A DNA stretch of 45,223 nt, taken from positions 1 to 45,223 of the forward strand of contig DRGC01000040.1 in NCBI GenBank assembly GCA_011050235.1, read 5' to 3'. This document shows positions 37,302-44,978 of the stretch, piece after piece. The number at the start of each line of letters is the position of its first letter. The first letter of the stretch is position 1. This DNA is from Phycisphaerae bacterium (lineage in GTDB: Bacteria; Planctomycetota; Phycisphaerae; SM23-33). A model generated the notes under the pieces. That model was given only the letters and a program-made list of their open reading frames with translations. It made no database searches and had not been told where the DNA came from. A program made the position numbers and the translations under genes.

Positions 37302-40268
37302 ATGAGCAAAGACAAGAGCAAGTACAAAGACACGCTCAACCTGCCCAAGACCACCTTTGACATGCGGGCGGGGCTGATCAAGAAGGAGCCCACCTTCCAG
37401 CAGCGGTGGCGTAAGGAAGACCTCTACGGCCAGTTGCGCAAGTACCGGGCCGGGTCGCCGCGATTCATCCTCCACGACGGGCCGCCCTACGCCAACGGCA
37501 ACATCCACATGGGCACGGCCCTCAATAAGATCCTCAAGGACATGGTCGTCCGCATCAAGAACATGACGGGCTTCGATGCTCCGTACGTTCCCGGCTGGGA
37601 CTGCCACGGCCTGCCGATCGAGGCGAAGGTCGTCGACGAGTTGGGCGACAAGGCCCGGCAGATGGCGGCGACCGATATCCGTAAGCTATGCGAGGCCTAC
37701 GCCAACAAGTTCGTCGCCATCCAGAGCGAGCAGTTCCAGCGTCTGGGTATCTTCGGCGAGTTCGACGATCCCTACATCACGATGCGGCCCCAGTACGAGG
37801 CCGACGTGCTGGAGGTCTTCGCCCGCCTGGTCGATCAGGGCGTCGTCTACCGCCAGCTCAAGCCCGTGCACTGGTCGATCGACAACCGCACGGCCCTGGC
37901 CGACGCCGAGTTGGAATACCACGACCGTCAGGACCCCGGCGTCACGGTCGCCTTCGAGCTGGCCTCGGGGCTGGACGCCGTGCCGCACACCCACGGCGAT
38001 TTCACCGCGCTGGGCATCTGGACGACCACCCCCTGGACCTTGCCGGCCAATCTGGCCGTGGCCATCCATCCGGCCTACGACTACGTCACGCTCCGCCTGG
38101 AGAGCACCTCGGGCCTGATCTCGCTGATCGTCGCCGCCGACCGCTGCCAGGCCATCCTCGACGCCATCGCCGCCGACCGCGGGGACTGGCTCACCAACCA
38201 CTCCGTCTCCGAGCCCTTTAAGGGCCAGCGCCTCCTGGACGCCAAGGTCACCTACCGCCACCCGTTGATCGACGGCAAGGTCTGCCCCGTCGTGGCGGCG
38301 GACTATGTCACGCTCGAAGACGGCACGGGCCTGGTCCACACCTCGCCCGGCCACGGGCTGGACGACTACCACACGGGCCTGGCCAACGGGCTGGACATCT
38401 ACTGCCCCGTCACCGCCGACGGCACGTTCGACGAGACGGCGCCCGAGTTCATCCGCGGCGTCAGCGTCTGGGACGCCAACGGCCTGATCATCGAACACCT
38501 GCGAACGCTCCAGACGCTGATCGCGGCCGAGACCATCATGCACTCGTACCCACACGACTGGCGGTCCAAGACGCCCACGATCTTCCGGGCGACCGAGCAG
38601 TGGTTCATCGCCGTCGACAAGCCGCTGGCCGAGACCGACGAGTCGCTCCGCGCGATGGCGCTGAAGCTGTGCAATCTCAGCGAAGACCGCGGCGTGCGGT
38701 TCATCCCCGGGTGGGGGCGGAATCGTATCGTCGGCATGCTCGAAAGCCGCCCCGACTGGTGCCTCTCGCGCCAGCGGTCGTGGGGGCTGCCGATCCCGGT
38801 GTTCTACAACCGCGACGGCCGGTCGCTGCTGACGCCCGACAGCGTGCGGGCCGTGATGAAGGTCATCGCCCAGGAAGGGTCCAACGCGTGGTTCACCAAG
38901 ACGCCGGCCGAACTGCTCGCCGATTATGACGCCGACAGCGACCCCCGTCTCGATGACCCCGGCGAGTTCCCGCTCGACGAGCTGGAGATCGGGCGTGATA
39001 TCTTCGACGTGTGGTTCGAGAGCGGCTCGAGCTGGTACGCCGTCGCGATAGCGCGCGGGCTGGCCGGCGAGATGCCCGTCGACCTGTACCTGGAAGGGTC
39101 CGACCAGCACCGGGGGTGGTTCCAGCTATCGCTGCTGCCGGCTTTGGGGGCGGTCAGCCGCCCGCCGTTTAAGACCGTGCTCACCCACGGCTTCGTCGTC
39201 ACCGAAGACGGCCACAAGATGAGCAAGTCGCTGGGCAACGCGATCGACGTGGTCGACCAGCTCAACACGCGCGGCGCCGATATCCTGCGCCTGTGGGTGG
39301 CCAGCCAAAACTATCAGGACGACATCCGCTGCAGCGACAGCCTGATCGCCCAGGCCGAGGACGCCTACCGGAAAATCCGCAACACGCTACGGTTCTGCAT
39401 GGGCAGTTGCAGCGATTTCGACCCCGCCCGCCACGCCGCCCGGCCCGGGGATCATTCGATCGACCTGTGGATGCGGCTGGAACTGCACGAGCTGATCCGC
39501 AATGTCCGGGCCGCCTACGACACCTACGAGTTCCACCGCGCGACGCGGCTGATGTACGAGTTCTGCACCGTGCAGGCGTCGAGCGTCTACATGGCCGCGG
39601 TGAAGGACCGGCTGTACTGCGAGCATCCCGAATCGCCGCGCCGCCGCGCCACCCAGACCGTCATGCACGAGATGCTGATGACGCTGGTCAAGCTGCTGGC
39701 CCCGATCCTGCCGCACACCTGCGAAGAGGCCTGGGAGCACATTCCCTTCCGCGATGTCACCGAGCCGCACAGCGTGCACCTGGCGTCCCTGCCGGACGTC
39801 GATACGCATCTGCTGCGGCTGGCCGAGGAGCTTCGACCCGTCGCCCCCGACGCCGGCCGATCGCTGCCCGACCAGTTGACCGAAGGCGCGACGTGGATCT
39901 GGGATCGCCTGCTCGACCTGCGGACGATCGGCCTGGGCAAACTCGAAGACCTCCGCAATGCGGGCGTCAAGAATCCCCTCGATACCGAGGCCGTCTTCCT
40001 GGTCCCCGAAGGCGACGACGCGGTGCGGGGATTCATCGAACTGTATCTCGCCGAACTCGAGGACATGCTGGGCGTCGGCCACGCGCGGATCGACACCGGC
40101 CCGGCGGCCGAATCGGCCATCGCCGACGTGACCGTCCACGACACGCGCGACCAATACGAGCGCTGCGCCCGAAGCTGGAAACGCCGCCCCGACGTTGGCT
40201 CGGACCCCGACTACCCCGACCTCTCCGCCCGCGACGCCGCCGCCGTCCGACTGTTGGGCGGTTCGTAG
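37302..40268 (+). CDS. ileS: Isoleucyl-tRNA synthetase
   Basis: This class I synthetase of 988 residues has the HIGH-type motif in GNIHMGTALNK (69-72), the WDCHGLPIE segment, the editing domain, and KMSKS at 639-643 in DGHKMSKSLGN. The C-terminal region keeps the outline of the bacterial zinc finger (ERCARSWKRRPDVGSDP...), but only the first of its four Cys remains: CxxC has become C955-S958 and the second pair reads S975-D978. The enzyme is otherwise complete. ATG 37302 is used; an in-frame ATG at 37257 would add 15 residues. The last few codons and stop are duplicated, decayed, at about 42295-42318. Confidence 0.96.
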   Translation: MSKDKSKYKDTLNLPKTTFDMRAGLIKKEPTFQQRWRKEDLYGQLRKYRAGSPRFILHDGPPYANGNIHMGTALNKILKDMVVRIKNMTGFDAPYVPGWDCHGLPIEAKVVDELGDKARQMAATDIRKLCEAYANKFVAIQSEQFQRLGIFGEFDDPYITMRPQYEADVLEVFARLVDQGVVYRQLKPVHWSIDNRTALADAELEYHDRQDPGVTVAFELASGLDAVPHTHGDFTALGIWTTTPWTLPANLAVAIHPAYDYVTLRLESTSGLISLIVAADRCQAILDAIAADRGDWLTNHSVSEPFKGQRLLDAKVTYRHPLIDGKVCPVVAADYVTLEDGTGLVHTSPGHGLDDYHTGLANGLDIYCPVTADGTFDETAPEFIRGVSVWDANGLIIEHLRTLQTLIAAETIMHSYPHDWRSKTPTIFRATEQWFIAVDKPLAETDESLRAMALKLCNLSEDRGVRFIPGWGRNRIVGMLESRPDWCLSRQRSWGLPIPVFYNRDGRSLLTPDSVRAVMKVIAQEGSNAWFTKTPAELLADYDADSDPRLDDPGEFPLDELEIGRDIFDVWFESGSSWYAVAIARGLAGEMPVDLYLEGSDQHRGWFQLSLLPALGAVSRPPFKTVLTHGFVVTEDGHKMSKSLGNAIDVVDQLNTRGADILRLWVASQNYQDDIRCSDSLIAQAEDAYRKIRNTLRFCMGSCSDFDPARHAARPGDHSIDLWMRLELHELIRNVRAAYDTYEFHRATRLMYEFCTVQASSVYMAAVKDRLYCEHPESPRRRATQTVMHEMLMTLVKLLAPILPHTCEEAWEHIPFRDVTEPHSVHLASLPDVDTHLLRLAEELRPVAPDAGRSLPDQLTEGATWIWDRLLDLRTIGLGKLEDLRNAGVKNPLDTEAVFLVPEGDDAVRGFIELYLAELEDMLGVGHARIDTGPAAESAIADVTVHDTRDQYERCARSWKRRPDVGSDPDYPDLSARDAAAVRLLGGS

Positions 40269-40302
40269 CGGCAGACGCTCGCCCCTGAAGGAATCCTGGC
40301 TC

Positions 40303-40478
40303 GAAAACACCGAGAGCGGGATTGGGGATTATGGGGATTAGAGGATGTACTTCTGGGGCGGCCGGACTTGCGCGACCGCTTTGCGATGTCGAAAACAGCG
40401 AGAGCGGGATTTTGGGATTGGGGGGATTGGGGTATGTTCTTGGCATGGCTGGAGTTGCGCGGCCGCTTTGCGGCGTCG
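40303..40478. repeat. Two tandem 88-bp segments
   Basis: Segments 40303-40390 and 40391-40478 are similar copies beginning GAAAACA(C/G)CGAGAGCGGG and containing GGGATT runs. One related copy occurs in unit 2 at about 42349-42437. No gene is evident in 40269-40795. Confidence 0.75.
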
Positions 40479-40501
40479 CGCTCTTTGTGCTCTTTCCGCC
40501 T

Positions 40502-40611
40502 GCGGCGGATCTTCGACCCTCCTGCGGCGGATCTTCGACCCTCCTGCGGCGGATCTTCGGTCCTCCTGCGGCGGATCTTCGGTCCTCCTGCGGCGGATCT
40601 TCGATGTGGCC
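40502..40611. repeat. 22-bp tandem repeat, five copies (unit 1)
   Basis: Units start at 40502, 40524, 40546, 40568 and 40590, each containing GCGGCGGATCTTCG. Copies 1-2 and 3-4 form pairs differing by two bases. The 22-bp period shifts frame each time, so it is not coding. It lies about 80 bases upstream of the TATACT box. Confidence 0.9.
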
Positions 40612-40689
40612 TTTGTGGTGAGCTGTTTCTTTGTTCGCAAACGGTCGAAATCCCCTGCCGGATATTCTAGCATTTTCGCTGGTTTCGGT

Positions 40690-40695
40690 TATACT
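40690..40695 (+). promoter_or_regulatory. Candidate -10 box, unit 1
   Basis: TATACT in a segment that is strongly conserved in unit 2 (TTTTCGCTGGTTTCGG precedes both). No good -35 hexamer is present, so an activator binding the tandem repeats upstream is conceivable. Confidence 0.4.
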
Positions 40696-40795
40696 GTCGG
40701 TGGTTATTGACGCCCTCGGGGCAGTCATTCCTTTGGGGCGTACACGTGTCGGATGGGCGAGACGAGTTGAGCAGGAGCAACGATGGGGACATCCA

Positions 40796-40897
40796 ATGAT
40801 GAAGACACTTCAACCCATCGCATTGACGATGGGTCTGCCATCGATTGGCGGCGTGGCCCTGTTGCGACGCCGGCGGAGCGGAGGTCGGACAACATAA
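40796..40897 (+). CDS. 33-residue ORF resembling a free-standing PEP-CTERM tail (unit 1)
   Basis: The ORF reads MMKTLQPIAL then TMGLPSIGGVALLRRRR and a short SGGRTT end. It is a hydrophobic segment followed by an Arg cluster, the layout of a PEP-CTERM anchor without the PEP triplet or a preceding domain. GGGGA lies 6 bases ahead of the first ATG, and the TAA stop overlaps the AAGGAG site of the next gene, so the two could be translationally coupled. The same ORF is identical in unit 2. A different frame from 40783 (AGGAG 6 bases upstream) reads through into the next gene and is the competing explanation. It could also be the relic of a lost gene's 3' end. Confidence 0.45.
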   Translation: MMKTLQPIALTMGLPSIGGVALLRRRRSGGRTT

Positions 40898-40911
40898 GGA
40901 GACTGTGCGTG

Positions 40912-42261
40912 ATGAGAAAGTCAATGAGTGTGTGGGTCGTATCCCTGGTCTTGGCCTGCCTCGCCATCGTGGGCGTTGCCTCGCCGGCCAGCGCGGTAGT
41001 GCAGGCCGGCGTTGTCGGCGGGGGCATACACAACCAGTACGGCCCGCAGGACGCCGGCGGCAACTACATGGGCATCGCCTCGGAGTCGTATGACTTCTAC
41101 AGCGACGCCCTGTGGGGCTTCACAGGATGGGGCGACAACTTCCCCACGTGGTCCGGCGCTCAGAGGCCACCGGACGGCATCGGCTATGGCTACGTACTGC
41201 TGGCGTTCAACCCGTACACGGGCGAGGTATGGAACGACATACCGGCAACGCATCAGGCACTGAACCCCGCTGGCACCTACTCTGGCCATACCCCCACGGT
41301 CGGCCTGACCGGTGTCGACGGCAACGGTGACCCCGTCTCATCCGACGTCGTCACGGAAGACCTGGCCCGCGGCTATGCCGAGGACACCGTCTACATCACC
41401 GGTGCCTTCATCCCGCGCCCCAATGATGGCGTGAACGTCGAGCCCTTCGGCTCGTTCGTCAATACCTCGGCGGATGGCGGCATCCTCGGCGTCCTCTCGG
41501 GCAGCCGAGAGGTGGCCTACAACACCAGTTGGGGCGCCCTGCTCCCTGATGGGGCCGAGGTCAAGACCTATGCTGCCGGCGATGGCGATAGGCCTGGTGG
41601 AATGTATGGGGACCCAGGCGGCGACCTGGACTTCGACCACAACAAGACCTGGGGATACACGGGATTCTGGAACTGGAGGGGGTGGTACGCGGGCGATGAG
41701 GGTGGCGTGGCGGACTCGATCTTCGGCTTCGAGATGGACGGCATCAAGGGCTGGATGAGGCTGGACTTCGCCGCCAACCACAGCGGCGTGCGGCTGACGG
41801 AGTACTACTTCGATCTCTTAGTGCCGGGCGATTTTGATGGCGACGGCGACGTCGACGCCGACGATATCGACATCCTGTGCGACAACTTGGGCGACGTGGC
41901 CTACGACCTGGATGGCGACGGCGACGCCGACGAGGACGACATGATCTTCCTGATCGAGACCCTCGTCGAATTGCAGGACGCTTCGGGACGTGTCGGTACC
42001 AGGCGAGGCGACTTCAATCTGGACGGTTTTGTAGACGGGACGGACCTGGCGCTGATGAAGACCGCGTTCGGCCAGCCGGGCCAAAGCTATGCCGACGGCA
42101 ACGCCAACTGCGACGCCTTCGTCGACGGCACGGACCTGGCGATCCTGAAGACCAACTTCGGCTTCATCGCCCTCCCAAGCCCAGGCGGCGTCCCCGAGCC
42201 GGCGACCTTGGCCTTGCTGACAATGGGCGGCCTAACGCTGCTGCGGAGGCGGCGAAAGTAG
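40912..42261 (+). CDS. Dockerin-type PEP-CTERM secreted protein (unit 1)
   Basis: A 449-residue exported protein with a signal peptide (VWVVSLVLACLAIVGVASPASA), an N-terminal domain of about 280 residues that I do not recognise (GGGIHNQYGPQDAGGNYMG, FNPYTGEVWNDIP, IFGFEMDGIKGWMRLDF), a Ca-binding region (DFDGDGDVDADDIDILC, DLDGDGDADEDD), two dockerin-like segments and a PEP-CTERM tail (VPEPATLALLTMGG). ATG 40912 has AAGGAG 10 bases ahead and is followed at once by the signal peptide; the in-frame ATG 40783 would place 43 polar residues before it. Paralogue of 42824-44119, from the tandem duplication. Confidence 0.88.
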   Translation: MRKSMSVWVVSLVLACLAIVGVASPASAVVQAGVVGGGIHNQYGPQDAGGNYMGIASESYDFYSDALWGFTGWGDNFPTWSGAQRPPDGIGYGYVLLAFNPYTGEVWNDIPATHQALNPAGTYSGHTPTVGLTGVDGNGDPVSSDVVTEDLARGYAEDTVYITGAFIPRPNDGVNVEPFGSFVNTSADGGILGVLSGSREVAYNTSWGALLPDGAEVKTYAAGDGDRPGGMYGDPGGDLDFDHNKTWGYTGFWNWRGWYAGDEGGVADSIFGFEMDGIKGWMRLDFAANHSGVRLTEYYFDLLVPGDFDGDGDVDADDIDILCDNLGDVAYDLDGDGDADEDDMIFLIETLVELQDASGRVGTRRGDFNLDGFVDGTDLALMKTAFGQPGQSYADGNANCDAFVDGTDLAILKTNFGFIALPSPGGVPEPATLALLTMGGLTLLRRRRK

Positions 42262-42459
42262 CGCCCCCAAATTAAGGTCCTTGATAGGTACGGCCGCCTG
42301 TTGGCCGAGTCGTAGGGCACACGCTCGCCCCTGAAGGGGTCCCGCCTCCAAAACAACGAGAGCGGGATTTCGGGATTATGGGGATTGGGGGATGGTCTTG
42401 GGGAAGCCTGAGTTGCGCGGCCGCTTCGTGTCGTCGCGATCTTTGTGCTCTTTCCGCCT

Positions 42460-42525
42460 ACGGCGGATCTTCGGCCCGCCTACGGCGGATCTTCGGCCCG
42501 CCTGCGGCGGATCTTCGACCTGGCC
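42460..42525. repeat. 22-bp tandem repeat, three copies (unit 2)
   Basis: Copies start at 42460, 42482 and 42504, with the core CGGCGGATCTTCG as in unit 1. Here two copies keep a complete CCGCC-TAC-GGCGG palindrome at their junctions. The copy number (3 against 5 in unit 1) has changed since the duplication. Confidence 0.88.
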
Positions 42526-42602
42526 TTTGTGGTGAGCTTCTTTTCGTTCGCGGACGGGCGAGATTACCTGCCGGCTCTTCTAGCATTTTCGCTGGTTTCG
42601 GT

Positions 42603-42608
42603 TATACT
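42603..42608 (+). promoter_or_regulatory. Candidate -10 box, unit 2
   Basis: TATACT in the same context as 40690-40695, including the identical TTTTCGCTGGTTTCGGT stretch ahead of it. Confidence 0.4.
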
Positions 42609-42707
42609 TCGGGTGGTTATTGACGCCTCGGGGCCGTCATTCCTTTGGGGCGTATACTTGTCGGATGCGCGAGACGAGTTGGGCAGGAGCAACTATGGGG
42701 ACAGCCA

Positions 42708-42809
42708 ATGATGAAGACACTTCAACCCATCGCATTGACGATGGGTCTGCCATCGATTGGCGGCGTGGCCCTGTTGCGACGCCGGCGGAGCGGAGGTCGG
42801 ACAACATAA
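42708..42809 (+). CDS. 33-residue ORF resembling a free-standing PEP-CTERM tail (unit 2)
   Basis: Identical in nucleotide sequence to the ORF at 40796-40897, while the bases just before and after both copies differ at roughly one in ten positions. It ends in TAA overlapping AAGGAG, 14 bases before the ATG of the dockerin gene. The conserved core is a hydrophobic stretch plus RRRR. Confidence 0.45.
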   Translation: MMKTLQPIALTMGLPSIGGVALLRRRRSGGRTT

Positions 42810-42823
42810 GGAGACTGTGCGTG

Positions 42824-44119
42824 ATGAGAAAGGCAACGAGTGTATTGGTCGTATCCCTGATCTTCGCCTGCCTCGCCTCGTCGGCGAGCGCAGCGGTGCA
42901 GGCCGGCGTTGTCGGCGGCGCCGGCATCCACAACCAGTACGGCCCACAGAACGCAGGGGGTGACTACCTGGGCATCGCGTCGGAGTCGTACGAGGCCCTG
43001 ACGGATTGGGAGGCGGGCTTTTGGGAATTTGTTGCCGCCCAAACCACCCCGGACGGCTTTGCCGGCTTTGTGCTGCTGGCCTTCGACCCCTACACGGGCG
43101 AAGTTTGGAGCCAGGTCCCGGACGACCAGCAGGCGCTGGGCGGCGCTGGCAGCTACGTCGGCCATGCCCCGACGGTCGGCCTGAGTGACGTGGATGGTGG
43201 CGGCGACCCCATCTCCTCCGACGTGGCAGTACAGGACATGGGTCGCGGGTATACCGACGACACCATCTTCATCACCACCTTGTTCGCTGATTTTGCTCCG
43301 TATTACCAGTACGGCATGTCCGTTCACACGTCCCCCGATGGCGGCCTCCTGGCGGGCCCCGGCCCCGTCTCCGGCGAACGGGGGCTCTTGTACGGTGGTG
43401 AGGAGATCAGGCCCTACGGGGCTGGCGAGGCCCTTCCAGTCTACGACGCCGTCTACGCCGGTCTTGCCCAGGACTTCTCCTATACCACGGCCCAGGCCTA
43501 CAACGATTGGTGGTACGCCGAGGGCGAAACCTCCGTCTACGCCGGCCACAATGGCGAGGGCGGCCTCTTCGGCTTTGAGATGGATGGCATCCGCGGCTGG
43601 ATGCAGCTGGACTTCTCCCCCGGGGCGGGGGCGGGCGGCGTCCGCCTGACGGAGTACTACTTCGATCTCTTGACGCTGGGCGATTTTGATGGCGACGGCG
43701 ACGTGGATGCCGATGACATCGACATCCTGTGCGACAACTTGGGTGACGCGGCCTACGACCTGGACGGCGACCTCGACGCCGACGAGGACGACATGATCTT
43801 CCTGATCGAGACCCTCGTCGAGCTGACCGATGGCGTTCGCGTGGGCACCAAGCGCGGCGACTTCAACCTCAACGGCCTGATCGACGAGACGGACCTGGCG
43901 CTGATGAAGACCTCCTTCGGCCTGCCGGGCATGGGCTTTGCCGACGGCAACGCCAACTGCGACGCCTTCGTCGACGGCACGGACCTGGCGATCCTGAAGA
44001 CCAACTTCGGCTTCATCGCCCTCCCAAGCCCAGGCGGCGTCCCCGAGCCCGCCTCCGCGGCCCTAATGTTGATCGTCGGTGGTTTCCTGGTCCGGCGCAA
44101 GCGCAGGGCCCTTGCTTAG
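42824..44119 (+). CDS. Dockerin-type PEP-CTERM secreted protein (unit 2)
   Basis: A 431-residue paralogue of 40912-42261. Signal peptide LVVSLIFACLASSASA; N-terminal domain with the same landmarks (GIHNQYGPQNAGGDYLG, FDPYTGEVWSQVP, LFGFEMDGIRGWMQLDF) but clear divergence; Ca-binding region DGDGDVDADDIDILC; dockerin-like segments RGDFNLNGLIDETDLALMK and CDAFVDGTDLAILKTNFG; and a PEP-CTERM tail starting VPEPASAALMLIVGG, ending RRKRRALA. This tail differs more from copy 1 than the adjacent dockerin does. After its stop codon the same frame continues into a second tail (44120-44206). Confidence 0.88.
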   Translation: MRKATSVLVVSLIFACLASSASAAVQAGVVGGAGIHNQYGPQNAGGDYLGIASESYEALTDWEAGFWEFVAAQTTPDGFAGFVLLAFDPYTGEVWSQVPDDQQALGGAGSYVGHAPTVGLSDVDGGGDPISSDVAVQDMGRGYTDDTIFITTLFADFAPYYQYGMSVHTSPDGGLLAGPGPVSGERGLLYGGEEIRPYGAGEALPVYDAVYAGLAQDFSYTTAQAYNDWWYAEGETSVYAGHNGEGGLFGFEMDGIRGWMQLDFSPGAGAGGVRLTEYYFDLLTLGDFDGDGDVDADDIDILCDNLGDAAYDLDGDLDADEDDMIFLIETLVELTDGVRVGTKRGDFNLNGLIDETDLALMKTSFGLPGMGFADGNANCDAFVDGTDLAILKTNFGFIALPSPGGVPEPASAALMLIVGGFLVRRKRRALA

Positions 44120-44206
44120 ACGCGGCGCGCTACGGCGGACAGGCCCGCCACGATGGGCTTGCTGGCGTTGGGCGGTGCGGCGCTGTTGCAACGCCGACGG
44201 TCGTAG
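44120..44206 (+). pseudogene. Orphan second PEP-CTERM-like tail, in frame after a stop codon
   Basis: Directly after the stop of 42824-44119 the same frame reads TRRATADRPATMGLLALGG then AALLQRRRS and a stop. That is a typical PEP-CTERM anchor (proline near the start, small hydrophobic segment, Arg cluster) with RPAT where PEPAT would stand. It is either a leftover of the tail that was once joined to this gene, or the end of a third repeat unit. It would be translated only by stop-codon read-through. Confidence 0.55.
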
Positions 44207-44294
44207 ATCCGCCGGGGCGGGAAGTAACGGTCGCTGCCAAAACGACTGTCTCGTCCCCCTTGTCGCCGGAGGCGGCATTGGGTAGCCTCTCGCC

Positions 44295-44918
44295 ATGGCG
44301 ACCTCCGCGATTCGACTGGGCGTTCTGATCTCCGGCGGGGGGCGGACGCTGTTGAATATCTGCGACGAGATCGACGCCGGGCGGCTGGATGCGCAGGTGG
44401 TCGTCGTGATCGCGTCGCGTCCGTGTAAGGGCATCGAGCGCGCCCGCTCCCGCGGGCTGGACGTGCAGGTTGCGGCTTACAAGCAGATGCCCGACACCGA
44501 GACCTACTCCGCCCGCATCGTCGAGATCCTCGATGCCGCCGGGGTCGAGTTGGCCCTCCAGGGAGGATTCCTGAGCCTCTGGCACATCCCGCGGCAGTAT
44601 GAGGGCAAGGTGATGAACATCCACCCCGCCCTGCTGCCCACCCACGGCGGGCGCGGCATGTGGGGCCATCACGTCCACGAGGCGGTCCTGGCCGCCGGTG
44701 AGAGCGAGTCCGGGTGCACCGTCCACTTCGTCACCAACGAATACGACGCCGGCCCCGTCATCCTGCAGAAGCGCGTCCCCGTCCTGGCCGGCGATGACGC
44801 CGACGCGCTGGCCGACCGCGTCTTCGAGGCCGAGTGCGTCGCCTACCCCGAGGCCATCCGCCTGTTCGCCGCCGGGCGGTTGACCATCGAGAACGGCTGC
44901 GTCGTCATCGCCGAATGA
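44295..44918 (+). CDS. purN: Phosphoribosylglycinamide formyltransferase
   Basis: This 207-residue folate-dependent GAR transformylase of purine synthesis converts GAR to FGAR using 10-formyl-THF. It has GVLISGGGRTLLNI at the start (an accepted variant of GSGSNLQ), the catalytic His in VMNIHPALLP, and the Asp in TNEYDAGPVILQ. The length is normal. It begins at ATG 44295 without a clear Shine-Dalgarno, in the gap after the dockerin gene, and stands alone here. It converges with the membrane protein at the window's end. Confidence 0.93.
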   Translation: MATSAIRLGVLISGGGRTLLNICDEIDAGRLDAQVVVVIASRPCKGIERARSRGLDVQVAAYKQMPDTETYSARIVEILDAAGVELALQGGFLSLWHIPRQYEGKVMNIHPALLPTHGGRGMWGHHVHEAVLAAGESESGCTVHFVTNEYDAGPVILQKRVPVLAGDDADALADRVFEAECVAYPEAIRLFAAGRLTIENGCVVIAE

Positions 44919-44921
44919 TCC

Positions 44922-44977
44922 CGCTTGGCGTCAATCAATCCCAAGCGGCGACAGAGCGCCCCGTATAACGCTGTCGG
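44922..44977. terminator. Two hairpins between convergent genes
   Basis: CCGCTTGG/CCAAGCGG (44922-44929 with 44942-44949) and CGACAG/CTGTCG (44950-44955 with 44972-44977) lie back to back between the convergent stops. Neither is followed by a clear U-tract, so they are likely a bidirectional stop region rather than a textbook terminator. Confidence 0.45.
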
Positions 44978-44978
44978 A

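Larger units (their letters stand above)
42262..42707. other. Intergenic region of unit 2
   Basis: It holds a decayed ileS end (to about 42318), one 88-bp segment (about 42349-42437), three 22-bp repeats and a TATACT box. No gene is supported before the short ORF at 42708. Confidence 0.7.
40250..44119. repeat. Tandem duplication of a ~2-kb unit (ileS tail + repeats + mini-ORF + dockerin gene)
   Basis: Unit 1 spans about 40250-42261 and unit 2 about 42293-44119. Both contain, in order, a piece of the ileS 3' end, an 88-bp G-rich segment, 22-bp tandem repeats, a TATACT box, a 33-codon ORF and a dockerin/PEP-CTERM gene. Intergenic parts are very similar and the gene bodies moderately so. Unit 2 begins with a decayed copy of the last ileS codons (CTGTTGG...TCGTAG...ACGCTCGCCCCTGAAGG), which fixes the order of events: unit 1 is ancestral in position. 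Confidence 0.85.

Noticed and set aside
40502-42525. CRISPR array
   Set aside because: The 22-bp units are directly adjacent without spacers and no cas gene is in the window.
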